A DNA stretch of 36,019 nucleotides from Candidatus Kuenenia stuttgartensis (GTDB taxonomy: Bacteria > Planctomycetota > UBA11346), in NCBI GenBank assembly GCA_945872305.1, contig CAMCAC010000005.1, positions 1 through 36,019 on the forward strand, read 5' to 3'. This document shows positions 25,472-34,524 of this stretch, piece by piece. The notes under the pieces are model-generated. The model saw nothing but the letters and a program-made list of their open reading frames with translations, had not been told where the DNA came from and searched no databases. Positions within the stretch are counted from its first letter, which is position 1. Every line of letters starts with the position of its first letter. The translations under genes and the position numbers were made by a program.

Positions 25472-26398
25472 ATGTCCACCGATCCCCGCGCCATCGCCGC
25501 CGCCGTCAGCCAGATCTACCGCGGGGGCGAGGTGGTCGCCGGGCTGACCGCCGCGGACCTGGTGGCGGTGGCGGTGCTGGCCGGCGGCCATGTCCTGGTC
25601 GAGGACCTGCCCGGGCTTGGCAAGACCACCCTGGCCAAGGCCCTGGCCGGAGCCCTGGGCGGCACGTTCCGGCGCATCCAGGGCACCCCGGACCTGATGC
25701 CCGCGGACATCACCGGCGTATCGGTGTGGGACGACCGGGCGCGGATGTTCACCTTCCACCCGGGCCCGGTGTTCTGCGATGTGCTCCTGGCGGACGAACT
25801 GAACCGCGCCCCGCCGCGCACCCAGGCGGCGCTGCTCGAAGCCCTCGCCGAGGGCTGCGTGACCGTGGACGGCGAGCCGCGCCCCCTGCCGCCGGGCTTC
25901 CTGTGCATCGCCACCCAGAACCCCCTGGACCACGCCGGCACCTATCCCCTGCCGGACAGCCAGCGCGACCGTTTCCTGCTCGCCTTCCGCCTCGGCTACG
26001 CGGATCCTGACCAGGAACTGCGCATCCTCGCCGCCGGCGGCGCCCAGGCGGCCCTGGCCGAGGTCCGCCCGGTGGCGGATCCCGCCGCGGCCGGGGAGCT
26101 GCGCCGCATCGTCGCCGCGGTGCGGGTCCAGGACGACCTGCGCCGCTACCTCCTCGACCTCGTCCGCGCCACCCGCGGGCACCAGGATCTCATCCAGGGC
26201 GCAAGCACCCGGGCGGCCCTCGGCTGGCAGCGGGCCGCCCAGGCCCTGGCCTGCCTGCGCGGGCGGGACTTCTGCGCCCCGGACGACCTCCAGGCCCTGG
26301 CGGTGCCCGCCCTGGCCCACCGGCTGGTGGCCCGGCCGGGGGTCGAGGCCTCGGCGGTGGTCGAGGACCTCATCGAGACCCTGCCCGTCCCGCGATGA
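25472..26398 (+). CDS. MoxR family AAA+ ATPase
   Basis: GHVLVEDLPGLGKTTLAKALAGALGGTFRRIQGTPDLMPADITGVSVW; VLLADELNRAPPRTQAALLEALAEG; ATQNPLDHAGTYPLPDSQRDRFLL. Confidence 0.95.
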   Translation: MSTDPRAIAAAVSQIYRGGEVVAGLTAADLVAVAVLAGGHVLVEDLPGLGKTTLAKALAGALGGTFRRIQGTPDLMPADITGVSVWDDRARMFTFHPGPVFCDVLLADELNRAPPRTQAALLEALAEGCVTVDGEPRPLPPGFLCIATQNPLDHAGTYPLPDSQRDRFLLAFRLGYADPDQELRILAAGGAQAALAEVRPVADPAAAGELRRIVAAVRVQDDLRRYLLDLVRATRGHQDLIQGASTRAALGWQRAAQALACLRGRDFCAPDDLQALAVPALAHRLVARPGVEASAVVEDLIETLPVPR

Positions 26399-27450
26399 CC
26401 CGCGACCTGCGGCCCGGACGCCGGCTGACCCCGGTGGGATGGTGGGCCCTGGCCGCGGGGACCGCCCTCGCCCTCGCCCCGTGGTGGGGCGCCCACGGCG
26501 CCCCGGCGGTGGTCGGCGCCAGCCTGCTCGGGGCCCTGGCGGTGGCCCTGGTCATGGGCCCTCGGCTCGGCCGCGGCGTCACCGCCACCTGGCAGCCCGG
26601 GGATGCGCCCCGGGCCGGCGGCGAAGGCCGGCTGCGCCTGCGCCTGGAGCCCCGGGGTGACGGGGCCCCCTGCGAGGTGTGGTGCCCGGACCCGGGCGGC
26701 GGGGTGCGCCGGGCGGCCCGGCTGGCGGGGATGGAGCGGCCCCGGCCGGTGCCGGTGGCCTTGCATTTCCCGCGCCGGGGCCGCCAGGTGCTCGCGGCAC
26801 CGCTGATCACGACCCGCCAGCCGTTCGGCTTGATCGAGCATGTGGCGGTGGCCGGGGCCCCGGCCGAGATCCTCGTCCTGCCGGCCCCCGGACGGCTGCG
26901 CGGGGATCTCGCCCAACAGCTCGCCAGCCACCTCGCCACCCGGGCCGCCGAGGGCGGCGCCGACGACGAGCCGGACCGGCTGCGCCCGTACCAGCCCGGG
27001 GATCCGCCCCGGTCGGTCCATTGGCGGGCCTCGGCCCGGGCCGGGACGCTGCTCGTCTGCCAGCGCCGGGGCGGCGCCGGGCGCATCTGCCAGGTGCGGG
27101 TCGATGCCACCCCGCCCCCGGGCGGCGATCCCGAAGGCCGCCGCCATGACCGGCTGTGCGCCGCCGCCGCGGCGGTGGTCGAGCATCTCGCCGCCGACGG
27201 CTGGAGCGTGCATCTGGCGGGACCGGGACTGCACCCGTGCAGCGGCGATCCGCGCCGGCTCCTGGCCAGCCTGGCCCTGGCCGAGGCGGTGCCCGGCGAT
27301 GCATTGGTCGGGGCCGGGCCCGGGACCATCCTCCTCGCCCACCGACCGCCGGCGGAGGTACCCCCGGGGATCCTGGCCCTGGCCGGGGAGCCCCTGTTCA
27401 CCGCGGTCAGCTTCGCGCCCCGGGCCGCAGTCCGGCGGGGGCGGCGATGA
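26395..27450 (+). CDS. DUF58 domain-containing protein
   Basis: DEPDRLRPYQPGDPPRSVHWRASARAGTLLVCQ signature; overlaps MoxR stop by 4 nt. Confidence 0.9.
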   Translation: MTRDLRPGRRLTPVGWWALAAGTALALAPWWGAHGAPAVVGASLLGALAVALVMGPRLGRGVTATWQPGDAPRAGGEGRLRLRLEPRGDGAPCEVWCPDPGGGVRRAARLAGMERPRPVPVALHFPRRGRQVLAAPLITTRQPFGLIEHVAVAGAPAEILVLPAPGRLRGDLAQQLASHLATRAAEGGADDEPDRLRPYQPGDPPRSVHWRASARAGTLLVCQRRGGAGRICQVRVDATPPPGGDPEGRRHDRLCAAAAAVVEHLAADGWSVHLAGPGLHPCSGDPRRLLASLALAEAVPGDALVGAGPGTILLAHRPPAEVPPGILALAGEPLFTAVSFAPRAAVRRGRR

Positions 27451-29432
27451 GCAGCCCATGGCTGCGAGGGGGAGCGCCGGAGGCGCGGTCCGGGGGCCAA
27501 GCCCCCGGAGGGTCAACGAGCAGCTCCTGGCTGCGAGGGGGAGCGCCGGAGGCGGGATGGGGCGTTGGAAAGTGGACCTTCCCGGCCGCCGGCACCGCGC
27601 TGCTCCTCGGGGCGGCCGGGACCCTGGCCCTGGCCCATCCCGCCGAGACGCCCTGGTTGGTAGGCATGGCCCTGGTGGGCGGCGCCGCCGGGTGGCTGGC
27701 TCCCGCCGGTGGCTGGCGGCTGGTAGCGTTGTTCCTCGGTCTCGGGGCGCCGATCCTGGCGTTCCGTTGGCCCCTGGGCGATGCGGCCCTGCCCTGGCTG
27801 GGCATGGTCCTGGCCCTGGCCATCGCCGTGCCGGTGCGGGCGGGCAGCGTACATTATCTCGCCGCCTGGGCCGCCCTGGTGGCCATCGCGGTGGCCATCC
27901 GGGTGCCCGCGGCGGCCCTCCCGGTGGCGATGACCGCCGCGGTGGTGGCGGTGGCCGCCATGGCTGTGGATGCCCGTCTCGGGGCCGTGCGCGGCGCCCA
28001 GGGCCCGGCCCGGGGCCGCTGGCTGCTCATCGGCCTGACCTTGGCGGCCCTCGCCCCCGGCCTGGTCCCGGCGGCGGCGGGCGCCCCCCTCCTCGGACCG
28101 GCGGAGCCGCGGAACCGCCCGGCCCGGGCGGACCGGCCGCGCTCCGCCACCGCCGCCGGCCTCGATGAGCGTCTGGAGATCGGCCTGGGCGGCGATGTCA
28201 GCCAGGACCCCCAGCCCGCCGCCCGCCTGCAATGGGATCCCGCCCAACCCCCCGCCGACGCCCCGGGCGAGGGCATGCACTACCTGCGGGCCCGGGCATT
28301 TTCGCGTCTGATCATCGACGGCGGGCTGCTCCGCTGGGCATCCCTGCCCGGCAGTACGCCCGTGGTGGTGGATGGCCCCGCGGATGGCCCGTGGAGCGTG
28401 GTCCGGCGGACCGGCGGCGGCGACGTGGTGCTCCTGCCCGACGGCTCCGTGCCCCGGGGTCTCGACGGGCTGCTGCGCGACGGCGACGACGCCTGGTTCC
28501 GGCCCGGGATCGGACGGTCGATCCGCACCTACATGGCCTCGCCGGTGGAACCCCTGCCCGCCTCGCCCGAAGCGGTGGCCGCCGCCCGCCAGCTCCCGCC
28601 GGCGCTGGATGGCCTGCCCTGGTCCACCATCGAGGATCCGGTGTGGTCGACCCGCCGGCCCCGGATCGCGGCGGCGGAGATCGCATTCCGCCTCGCGGAG
28701 CGGGCGGTGTACCGCACCACCGGCCTGCCGGAATCCGACGCCACCCCCGCCGACGGCCTGCGCCGCTTCCTGTTCGGCACCGCGGCGGAGCGCATCGGCC
28801 ATTGCCAGTATTTCGCCACCGCCGCTGCGGTGCTCCTGCGCCGGGCGGGCCACCCGGCCCGGTGCGTGGTCGGCTACGCCAGCGACGAAACGGATCCGGG
28901 CACCGTGGTCTTCCGCGGTTGGCACGCCCACGCCTGGATCGAGGTCGCCGAGGACGGCCGCTGGTGGCGCATGGATCCCACCCCACCGGGCCCCCGCCGG
29001 GACGGCATCGACCGCATCCGCGAGAATCCTGAGGTGGATGAGGACGAGAAACCCCTCACCGAGTCCGCCACCGCCGCCGCATCCGCCACCGGCTGGCCCC
29101 CCGCCCCGGGGACCGTCCTCGCCGCCCTGGCCCTGGCCGCCGGGCTGGCCCTGGCCGCCGGCTGGCTGTGGCGCCGCCGCCCCGTGGACGCCGCGACCAA
29201 GGCCGCCCGCCAGGGCGCCGGCCTGCTCCGTCTCGCCGCGGAAGCCGGCATCCGGGTCCGCGCCGGCACCAGCGTCGACGCCGTCGCCGCGGAACTCGCC
29301 CGCCGCACCGGCCTGGACCTGGACCGCCACCGGGCCGCCCACCTTGCCGCCCGCTTCGGCGCCGGCGCCCCGCCGCCGCCCTGGCCCCTGGGGGAATTGC
29401 GGCGACGGCTGCGGTCCCGGCCGCCGGATTGA
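27447..29432 (+). CDS. Transglutaminase-like membrane protein (TgpA/DUF3488 type)
   Basis: Multiple TM helices; catalytic C-H-D: GHCQYFATAAAVLLRRAGHPARCVVGY, GWHAHAWIEV, WWRMDPTPP; ATGA overlap with DUF58 gene. Confidence 0.9.
   Translation: MSSPWLRGGAPEARSGGQAPGGSTSSSWLRGGAPEAGWGVGKWTFPAAGTALLLGAAGTLALAHPAETPWLVGMALVGGAAGWLAPAGGWRLVALFLGLGAPILAFRWPLGDAALPWLGMVLALAIAVPVRAGSVHYLAAWAALVAIAVAIRVPAAALPVAMTAAVVAVAAMAVDARLGAVRGAQGPARGRWLLIGLTLAALAPGLVPAAAGAPLLGPAEPRNRPARADRPRSATAAGLDERLEIGLGGDVSQDPQPAARLQWDPAQPPADAPGEGMHYLRARAFSRLIIDGGLLRWASLPGSTPVVVDGPADGPWSVVRRTGGGDVVLLPDGSVPRGLDGLLRDGDDAWFRPGIGRSIRTYMASPVEPLPASPEAVAAARQLPPALDGLPWSTIEDPVWSTRRPRIAAAEIAFRLAERAVYRTTGLPESDATPADGLRRFLFGTAAERIGHCQYFATAAAVLLRRAGHPARCVVGYASDETDPGTVVFRGWHAHAWIEVAEDGRWWRMDPTPPGPRRDGIDRIRENPEVDEDEKPLTESATAAASATGWPPAPGTVLAALALAAGLALAAGWLWRRRPVDAATKAARQGAGLLRLAAEAGIRVRAGTSVDAVAAELARRTGLDLDRHRAAHLAARFGAGAPPPPWPLGELRRRLRSRPPD
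27450..27554 (+). repeat. Two 36-nt direct repeats (27450-27485, 27519-27554) flanking an 8-bp stem hairpin (27490-27508), inside the transglutaminase CDS N-terminus
   Basis: agcagcccatggctgcgagggggagcgccggaggcg versus agcagctcctggctgcgagggggagcgccggaggcg (34/36 identical); hairpin ccgggggc-caa-gcccccgg. Confidence 0.9.
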
Positions 29433-29436
29433 CCGG

Positions 29437-29864
29437 CCGGTTGGAAACCGGCGGTCCCGGGGGGCATTCACCGGTAACGCATGGGCGACCGACGCCTGGG
29501 ACCGCCGGTTTTCAACCGGCAGGCATGTCCCCCGGCCGATTGGAAACCGGCGGTCCCGGGGGGGCATACACCGGTAACCAGGTGCGATGCGGGCAACGGC
29601 CACCTGGGACCGCCGGTTTTCAACCGGCAAGGCTGCCGTTCGGGCCGGTTGGAAACCGGCGGTCCCGGGGGGCATTCACCGGTGACGCATAGGCGACCTG
29701 CCTGGGACCGCCGGTTTTCAACCGGCAGGCATGTCCCCCGGCCGGTTGGAAACCGGCGGTCCCGGGGGGCATTCACCGGTGATGCATGGGCGACCGGTGC
29801 CTGGGACCGCCGGTTTTCAACCGGCAAGTCGTCCCGTGGGCCGGTTGGAAACCGGCGGTCCCGG
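29437..29864. repeat. Tandem array (~99-bp period, ~4.3 units) of alternating inverted repeats (5 forward, 4 reverse)
   Basis: Forward ccggttggaaaccggcggtcccgg at 29437, 29536 (1 mismatch), 29645, 29742, 29841; reverse ctgggaccgccggttttcaaccggc at 29496, 29604, 29702, 29801. Confidence 0.95.
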
Positions 29865-29913
29865 GGGACGCCCGCACTGGCGCGGGCTGCGGCGGGTGCA
29901 TCCTCCGCCGCCC

Positions 29914-31689
29914 ATGCCGTTCATCACCGTCGAGGATCTGCACAAGGCGTATGGCGGGCGGGCCGTGCTCGACGGGGCCGAGCTGGTGGTCGAGGCCCGG
30001 GACCGCATCGCGGTGATCGGGCGCAACGGGGCGGGGAAGTCGACCCTGTGCCGGATCATCCTCGGCTTCGAGGAATACGACGCCGGGCGGATCACCTTTG
30101 CCAAGGGGGCACGGATCGGCTTCCTGCGCCAGGACGATCCGTTCCTGGAGGGCGAGACGGGCCTCGGCTACCTGGAGCGGGCCGGGGGCCGGCCGGAGTG
30201 GGACTGCGCGCGCATGGCGGCCCGGTTCCGGGTGTCGAACGAGCAGCTCGCCCAGCCGGCGCTGCTCCTGCCCGGCGGCGTGCAGACCCGCCTGCGCCTG
30301 GCGTCGATGCTGCTCACGGACCCGGACTTCCTGGTGCTGGATGAGCCGACCAACCACCTCGACCTGCGCACCCTCGTCCTGCTCGAACGGTTTTTGCAGG
30401 ATTTCCGCGGGGGCTGGATGGTGGTCAGCCACGACCGGGCGTTCCTGGAGCGGACCTGCACCCAGACGGTGGAGGTCGAGCATGGGCGCTGCGAGCGCTT
30501 CCCCGGCACGGTGTCCGCATCGCTCGCCGCCAAGGCGGAGCGCCGGGAGCAGATCACCCGCACCAACGCCGCGCTGGAAACCAAGCTGCGCGACCTGGAG
30601 GACTTCGTCGCCCGCAACAAGGCCCGGGCGAGCACCGCGAGCCGGGCCCAGTCGAAGCAGAAGGAATTGGACAAACTTGCCGACCAGCGCATCGCCGTGG
30701 CCGCCCCGGAGCCGCCGCCGGTGGTGCGCTTCCCGCGCCTGGACCTCCCGGCCGGATGGGCGATCCGCGCCGAGGGGCTGGCGGTGGGCTACGGGACCAA
30801 GCTGGTGGCCAAGGGTCTCGACCTGGATCTCGACCGGGGCACCCGGCTGGCGGTGGTCGGTGACAACGGTCAGGGAAAGTCCACGCTGCTCAACACCATC
30901 GCCGGAACGCTGGCGCCCCTGGCGGGCGGGGTTCGCTGGTCCGCCAACATGCGCCTGGGCCACTATGCCCAGCACGTGTACCAGGCCCTGCCCGGCCATC
31001 TCACGGTGAAGGGCTGGCTCGACCAGTGCGCCCGCACCAGTCCCGGGCCGACCATCCCGACCCAGGAGATCCTCGACCTCGCCGGGGCCTTCCTGTTCCG
31101 CGGCGACGATGTGGACAAGTCGATCAAGGTCCTGTCCGGCGGCGAGCGCGGCCGCCTGACCCTGGCCGGGCTGATCCTCCAACGGGTGCCGGCGCTGCTC
31201 CTCGACGAGCCGACCAACCACCTGGATGTGGAAAGCGTGGACGCCCTCGCGGATGCCCTGGTGGGCTGGCCGGGCACCGTGGTCTTCGTCACCCACGACC
31301 GCGGCTTCGCCGAGCGCGTCTCGACCCACGTGGTCGAGGTCCGCGACGGGCGCATGGCCCGCTTCCCCGGCTCCTACACCGACTACGTCGCCACCCTGGA
31401 AGGCGAAGCCCGGGAGGCCCAGCCCGCCCCGGAGCCGGCCAAGAAGGGCGGCACGGCGGCGATCGCCAAGCCCACCGGGAATGGGAATGGGGAGCGCCGG
31501 GCCCTGGAACGGGAATGGAAGGCCGCCGAACGGCGGGTGCAGGATCTGGAGCGTGAGCAGGCGGCGCTGATCGCGACCCTGGATGAAGGCTACGACGAAG
31601 CCGCCGCCCAGCGCCTGGCGGATCTCGGCAGCGAACTGGCCGAGGCCGAGGAACGGTGGCTCGATCTGGGGGCCAAGGTCGAGGGCTGA
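29914..31689 (+). CDS. ABC-F family ATP-binding cassette protein (Uup-like, with C-terminal coiled coil)
   Basis: Two ABC domains (VIGRNGAGKSTLCRIILGF; VVGDNGQGKSTLLNTIAG), LLDEPTNHLD twice, LSGGERGRLTLAGL, C-terminal coiled coil EREWKAAERRVQDLEREQAAL. Confidence 0.95.
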   Translation: MPFITVEDLHKAYGGRAVLDGAELVVEARDRIAVIGRNGAGKSTLCRIILGFEEYDAGRITFAKGARIGFLRQDDPFLEGETGLGYLERAGGRPEWDCARMAARFRVSNEQLAQPALLLPGGVQTRLRLASMLLTDPDFLVLDEPTNHLDLRTLVLLERFLQDFRGGWMVVSHDRAFLERTCTQTVEVEHGRCERFPGTVSASLAAKAERREQITRTNAALETKLRDLEDFVARNKARASTASRAQSKQKELDKLADQRIAVAAPEPPPVVRFPRLDLPAGWAIRAEGLAVGYGTKLVAKGLDLDLDRGTRLAVVGDNGQGKSTLLNTIAGTLAPLAGGVRWSANMRLGHYAQHVYQALPGHLTVKGWLDQCARTSPGPTIPTQEILDLAGAFLFRGDDVDKSIKVLSGGERGRLTLAGLILQRVPALLLDEPTNHLDVESVDALADALVGWPGTVVFVTHDRGFAERVSTHVVEVRDGRMARFPGSYTDYVATLEGEAREAQPAPEPAKKGGTAAIAKPTGNGNGERRALEREWKAAERRVQDLEREQAALIATLDEGYDEAAAQRLADLGSELAEAEERWLDLGAKVEG

Positions 31690-31778
31690 TCCGGTCGGTT
31701 GCGTCTCGGTCATTCAGGGATCGCTGGATGACCTATGCGGATCGGGCATGCATGGCGGTGATTCATGCAGTCCAGCGA

Positions 31779-31796
31779 ATAAACGGACCCGTTTAT
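31779..31796. promoter_or_regulatory. 8-bp inverted repeat upstream of nuoA (candidate operator)
   Basis: ataaacgg-ac-ccgtttat, perfect arms, in an AT-richer stretch ~42 nt before the nuoA start. Confidence 0.4.
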
Positions 31797-31837
31797 CTTG
31801 ATTCAACCGGGGGCCATCCAACCGTGGACATCGCCCC

Positions 31838-32272
31838 ATGGATCCCGCGTCCGTCCCCCCATCCGCCGTTCCCGGCCCCGACGCCGCCTGGCTGAGCGTC
31901 GCTGCGGTGCTCGGCCTGGCCGTGCTCGTGGTGGGCGGCGCCCTGCTGACGGTGCGGATCATCACCCGGGTGGTGGACGGCATCGAAGACGGCGCCGCCC
32001 GGCGCAGCGCCTACGAGTGCGGCGAGCCGCCGGTGGGCAGTGCCTGGTTCCGCTTCAACAACCGGTTCATCACCATCGCCCTGACCTTCCTGGTCATGGA
32101 TGTGGAGCTGGCCCTGCTGTGGCCGATCCTGCCCCGCTGCCTCGACTGGGTCGGGCGGGGCGACGGGGGCATGGCCTTCATCGAGATCGCCGCCTTCGCC
32201 GGGGCCCTGGCGGTGGGGCTGGCCTGGGTCGCCCGCCGCGGCGGCTTCCGCTGGGACCGGAGGGTCGAGTGA
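31838..32272 (+). CDS. nuoA: NADH-quinone oxidoreductase subunit A
   Basis: YECGEPPVGSAWFRFNNRFITIALTFLVMDVELALLWP. Confidence 0.95.
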   Translation: MDPASVPPSAVPGPDAAWLSVAAVLGLAVLVVGGALLTVRIITRVVDGIEDGAARRSAYECGEPPVGSAWFRFNNRFITIALTFLVMDVELALLWPILPRCLDWVGRGDGGMAFIEIAAFAGALAVGLAWVARRGGFRWDRRVE

Positions 32273-32820
32273 TGGGCGGCACCGACCCCGACCTGCCCGA
32301 CGGCGTGCACCTGACCGCGGTCGACGACCTGTTCGCCTGGGGCAAGGAGCACTCGCTCTTCTACCTGCTGTTCGCCACCGCCTGCTGCGGCATCGAGCTC
32401 ATGCAGACCGGCGGTCCCCGCTACGACGTGGACCGCCTGGGCATGATCCCGCGCGCCACCCCGCGCCAGGCCGACCTGATGATCATCGCCGGGACGATCA
32501 CCCACAAGATGGCGAGCCGGGTGCGGACCCTGTGGGAGCAGATGACCGAACCGCGCTGGGTGGTGTCGATGGGGGCGTGCGCCAACAGCGGCGGGCCGTT
32601 CTCCAAGGCGAGCTACTCGGTGCTCAACGGCGTCGACAAGGTGATCCCGGTCGATGTCTACATCCCGGGCTGCCCGCCGCGGCCCGAGGCCCTGATCGAC
32701 GGGGTCATGGTCCTGCGCGAACGGGTCCGCCGTTACCGCACGCTCGGCCTGCGCGACCGCGATCCCCAGGTGATCGCCGGGGCGGACGACGATTTCGGCA
32801 CCCACCCGGGGAAGGCCTGA
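32272..32820 (+). CDS. nuoB: NADH-quinone oxidoreductase subunit B
   Basis: ATACCGIELMQTGGPRYDVDRLGMIPRATPRQADLMIIAGT; MGACANSGG; VDVYIPGCPPRPEALIDG. Confidence 0.97.
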   Translation: MGGTDPDLPDGVHLTAVDDLFAWGKEHSLFYLLFATACCGIELMQTGGPRYDVDRLGMIPRATPRQADLMIIAGTITHKMASRVRTLWEQMTEPRWVVSMGACANSGGPFSKASYSVLNGVDKVIPVDVYIPGCPPRPEALIDGVMVLRERVRRYRTLGLRDRDPQVIAGADDDFGTHPGKA

Positions 32821-32821
32821 G

Positions 32822-33361
32822 ATGGACGCCGACGCCCTGCTCGCCGCGGTCCAACGCACGGTGCCCGAGGCGGTGGCGGTGGCCGCCGGCCCTGGTCGAT
32901 ACCTGCTGGTCCCGGCGGCAGCGGTGGACGGGCTGATGCTCCGCCTGCGCGACGAGACGGAGCTCGCCTTCGCCAGCCTGATGGATCTGACCGGCTGGGA
33001 CCTGCTCGGCATGCCCGGGGCGGAGCCGGGCATCGCGGTGGGCTGGTGGCTGGAGAGCCCGCGCCATCGCCATCAGGTGGCGATCCGGGTCCATCTTCCG
33101 CGTGAAGCTCCGGCGGTGGCGAGCGTCGCCGCCCTGTGGCCGGTGGCCGGTTGGTGGGAGCGCGAGGTCTACGATCTGCTCGGCGTTCATTTCAGCGGCC
33201 ACCCGGACCTCCGCCGCCTGCTCCTGCCGGAGGACTGGGAGGGACACCCGCTGCGCAAGGACTACGCCTATCCCGTCGCCTATCGCGGCGTGGCCCATGC
33301 CCGCGACGGCCAGCGTTTCGCTGCGCCGCCGGCGGCGAAGCCCAAGCCGGGGGGAGCATGA
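32822..33361 (+). CDS. nuoC: NADH-quinone oxidoreductase subunit C
   Basis: WWEREVYDLLGVHFSGHPDLRRLLLPEDWEGHPLRKDY. Confidence 0.95.
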   Translation: MDADALLAAVQRTVPEAVAVAAGPGRYLLVPAAAVDGLMLRLRDETELAFASLMDLTGWDLLGMPGAEPGIAVGWWLESPRHRHQVAIRVHLPREAPAVASVAALWPVAGWWEREVYDLLGVHFSGHPDLRRLLLPEDWEGHPLRKDYAYPVAYRGVAHARDGQRFAAPPAAKPKPGGA

Positions 33362-34524
33362 GCGGCGAGCGCATGATCCTGAACATGGGGCCGCACCATC
33401 CGGCGACCCACGGGGTGCTCCGCCTGGAGGTCGAGACCGACGGCGAGGTGGTCGCCGCGGTGCGGCCGGACATCGGCTATCTGCACCGGTCGATCGAGAA
33501 GATCGGCGAGCGGGTCGAGTGGGCGCAGTTCGTGCCCTACACCGACCGCGTGGACTACGTCTGCGCGATGAACGCCAACCATGCCTATGTCCTGGCGGTC
33601 GAGGCGCTGCTCGCCCACGATCCCGCCACCCGGCTGGCCATCCCGCGCCGGGCCGAGGCGATCCGCGTCCTGGTCGCCGAGCTGAACCGGATCAGCAGCC
33701 ACCTGATCGCGGTCGGCGCCATGGCCATGGACATCGGCGCCTACACGCCGTTCCTGCACGCCATCGCCCAGCGTGAGGCGGTCAACGACCTGTTCGAGCG
33801 CCTGTGCGGCCAGCGTCTGACCTACAACTACATGACCGTGGGCGGGGTGGCCTTCGACCTGCATGCCGGGGCCGAGGAGCAGATCGCCGCCTTCCTCGGC
33901 GAGCTGGAGCGCGAGATGGTGCGCTTCAACCGCCTGGTGACCGCCAACGCCATCTTCCGCGAACGCTGCGCCGGGGTGGCGGTGGTGGGCGCCGCCGAGG
34001 CGGTGGCCTGGGGCCTGTCGGGACCGAACCTGCGCGGATCCGGGGTGGCGATGGACCTGCGCCGCGACGCCCCCTACGGGATCTACGGCGAACTGGATGT
34101 GCAGGTCCCGGTGGGCGAGGCCTATGCCGGCGCCCGCGGCCGGGTCGGCGACTGCTACGACCGCTATGTGGTGCGCCTGCTGGAGATCCTCGAATCGGTG
34201 CGTCTGATCCGCGCCGTGCTCGGCCTCCTGCCGCCGCCGGCGGCCAAGGCCGACGACCCGGTCGGCGGCTTCCAGGCAGATGCGACCAAGGCCCTGCGCG
34301 CACCGCCGGCCGGCGAGGTCCGGGTGCGCACCGAGGCGCCGCGCGGCGAGATGGCCTACATCCTGGTCAGCACCGGCGGCCGCCAGCCGTGGCGGGTGCG
34401 GGTGCGGACCGGCTCGTTCACCGCCTGCGCCATGCTCGGGCATCTGCTGCCCGGGGTCTTCCTCGCTGACGTGGTCGCGATCATCGGCTCCCTCGACATC
34501 GTCCTGCCCGAGGTGGACCGGTGA
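33358..34524 (+). CDS. nuoD: NADH-quinone oxidoreductase subunit D
   Basis: MILNMGPHHPATHGVLRLEVETDGEVV; DIGYLHRSIEKIGE; FTACAMLGHLLPGVFLADVVAIIGSLDIVLPEVDR. Confidence 0.97.
   Translation: MSGERMILNMGPHHPATHGVLRLEVETDGEVVAAVRPDIGYLHRSIEKIGERVEWAQFVPYTDRVDYVCAMNANHAYVLAVEALLAHDPATRLAIPRRAEAIRVLVAELNRISSHLIAVGAMAMDIGAYTPFLHAIAQREAVNDLFERLCGQRLTYNYMTVGGVAFDLHAGAEEQIAAFLGELEREMVRFNRLVTANAIFRERCAGVAVVGAAEAVAWGLSGPNLRGSGVAMDLRRDAPYGIYGELDVQVPVGEAYAGARGRVGDCYDRYVVRLLEILESVRLIRAVLGLLPPPAAKADDPVGGFQADATKALRAPPAGEVRVRTEAPRGEMAYILVSTGGRQPWRVRVRTGSFTACAMLGHLLPGVFLADVVAIIGSLDIVLPEVDR

Noticed and set aside
29437-29864. CRISPR array
   Set aside because: Repeats alternate in orientation, linkers are themselves conserved rather than unique spacers, and no cas genes are present.
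27513-31713. 720-aa and 646-aa minus-strand ORFs
   Set aside because: Antisense to transglutaminase and ABC-F genes, partly running through the repeat array.
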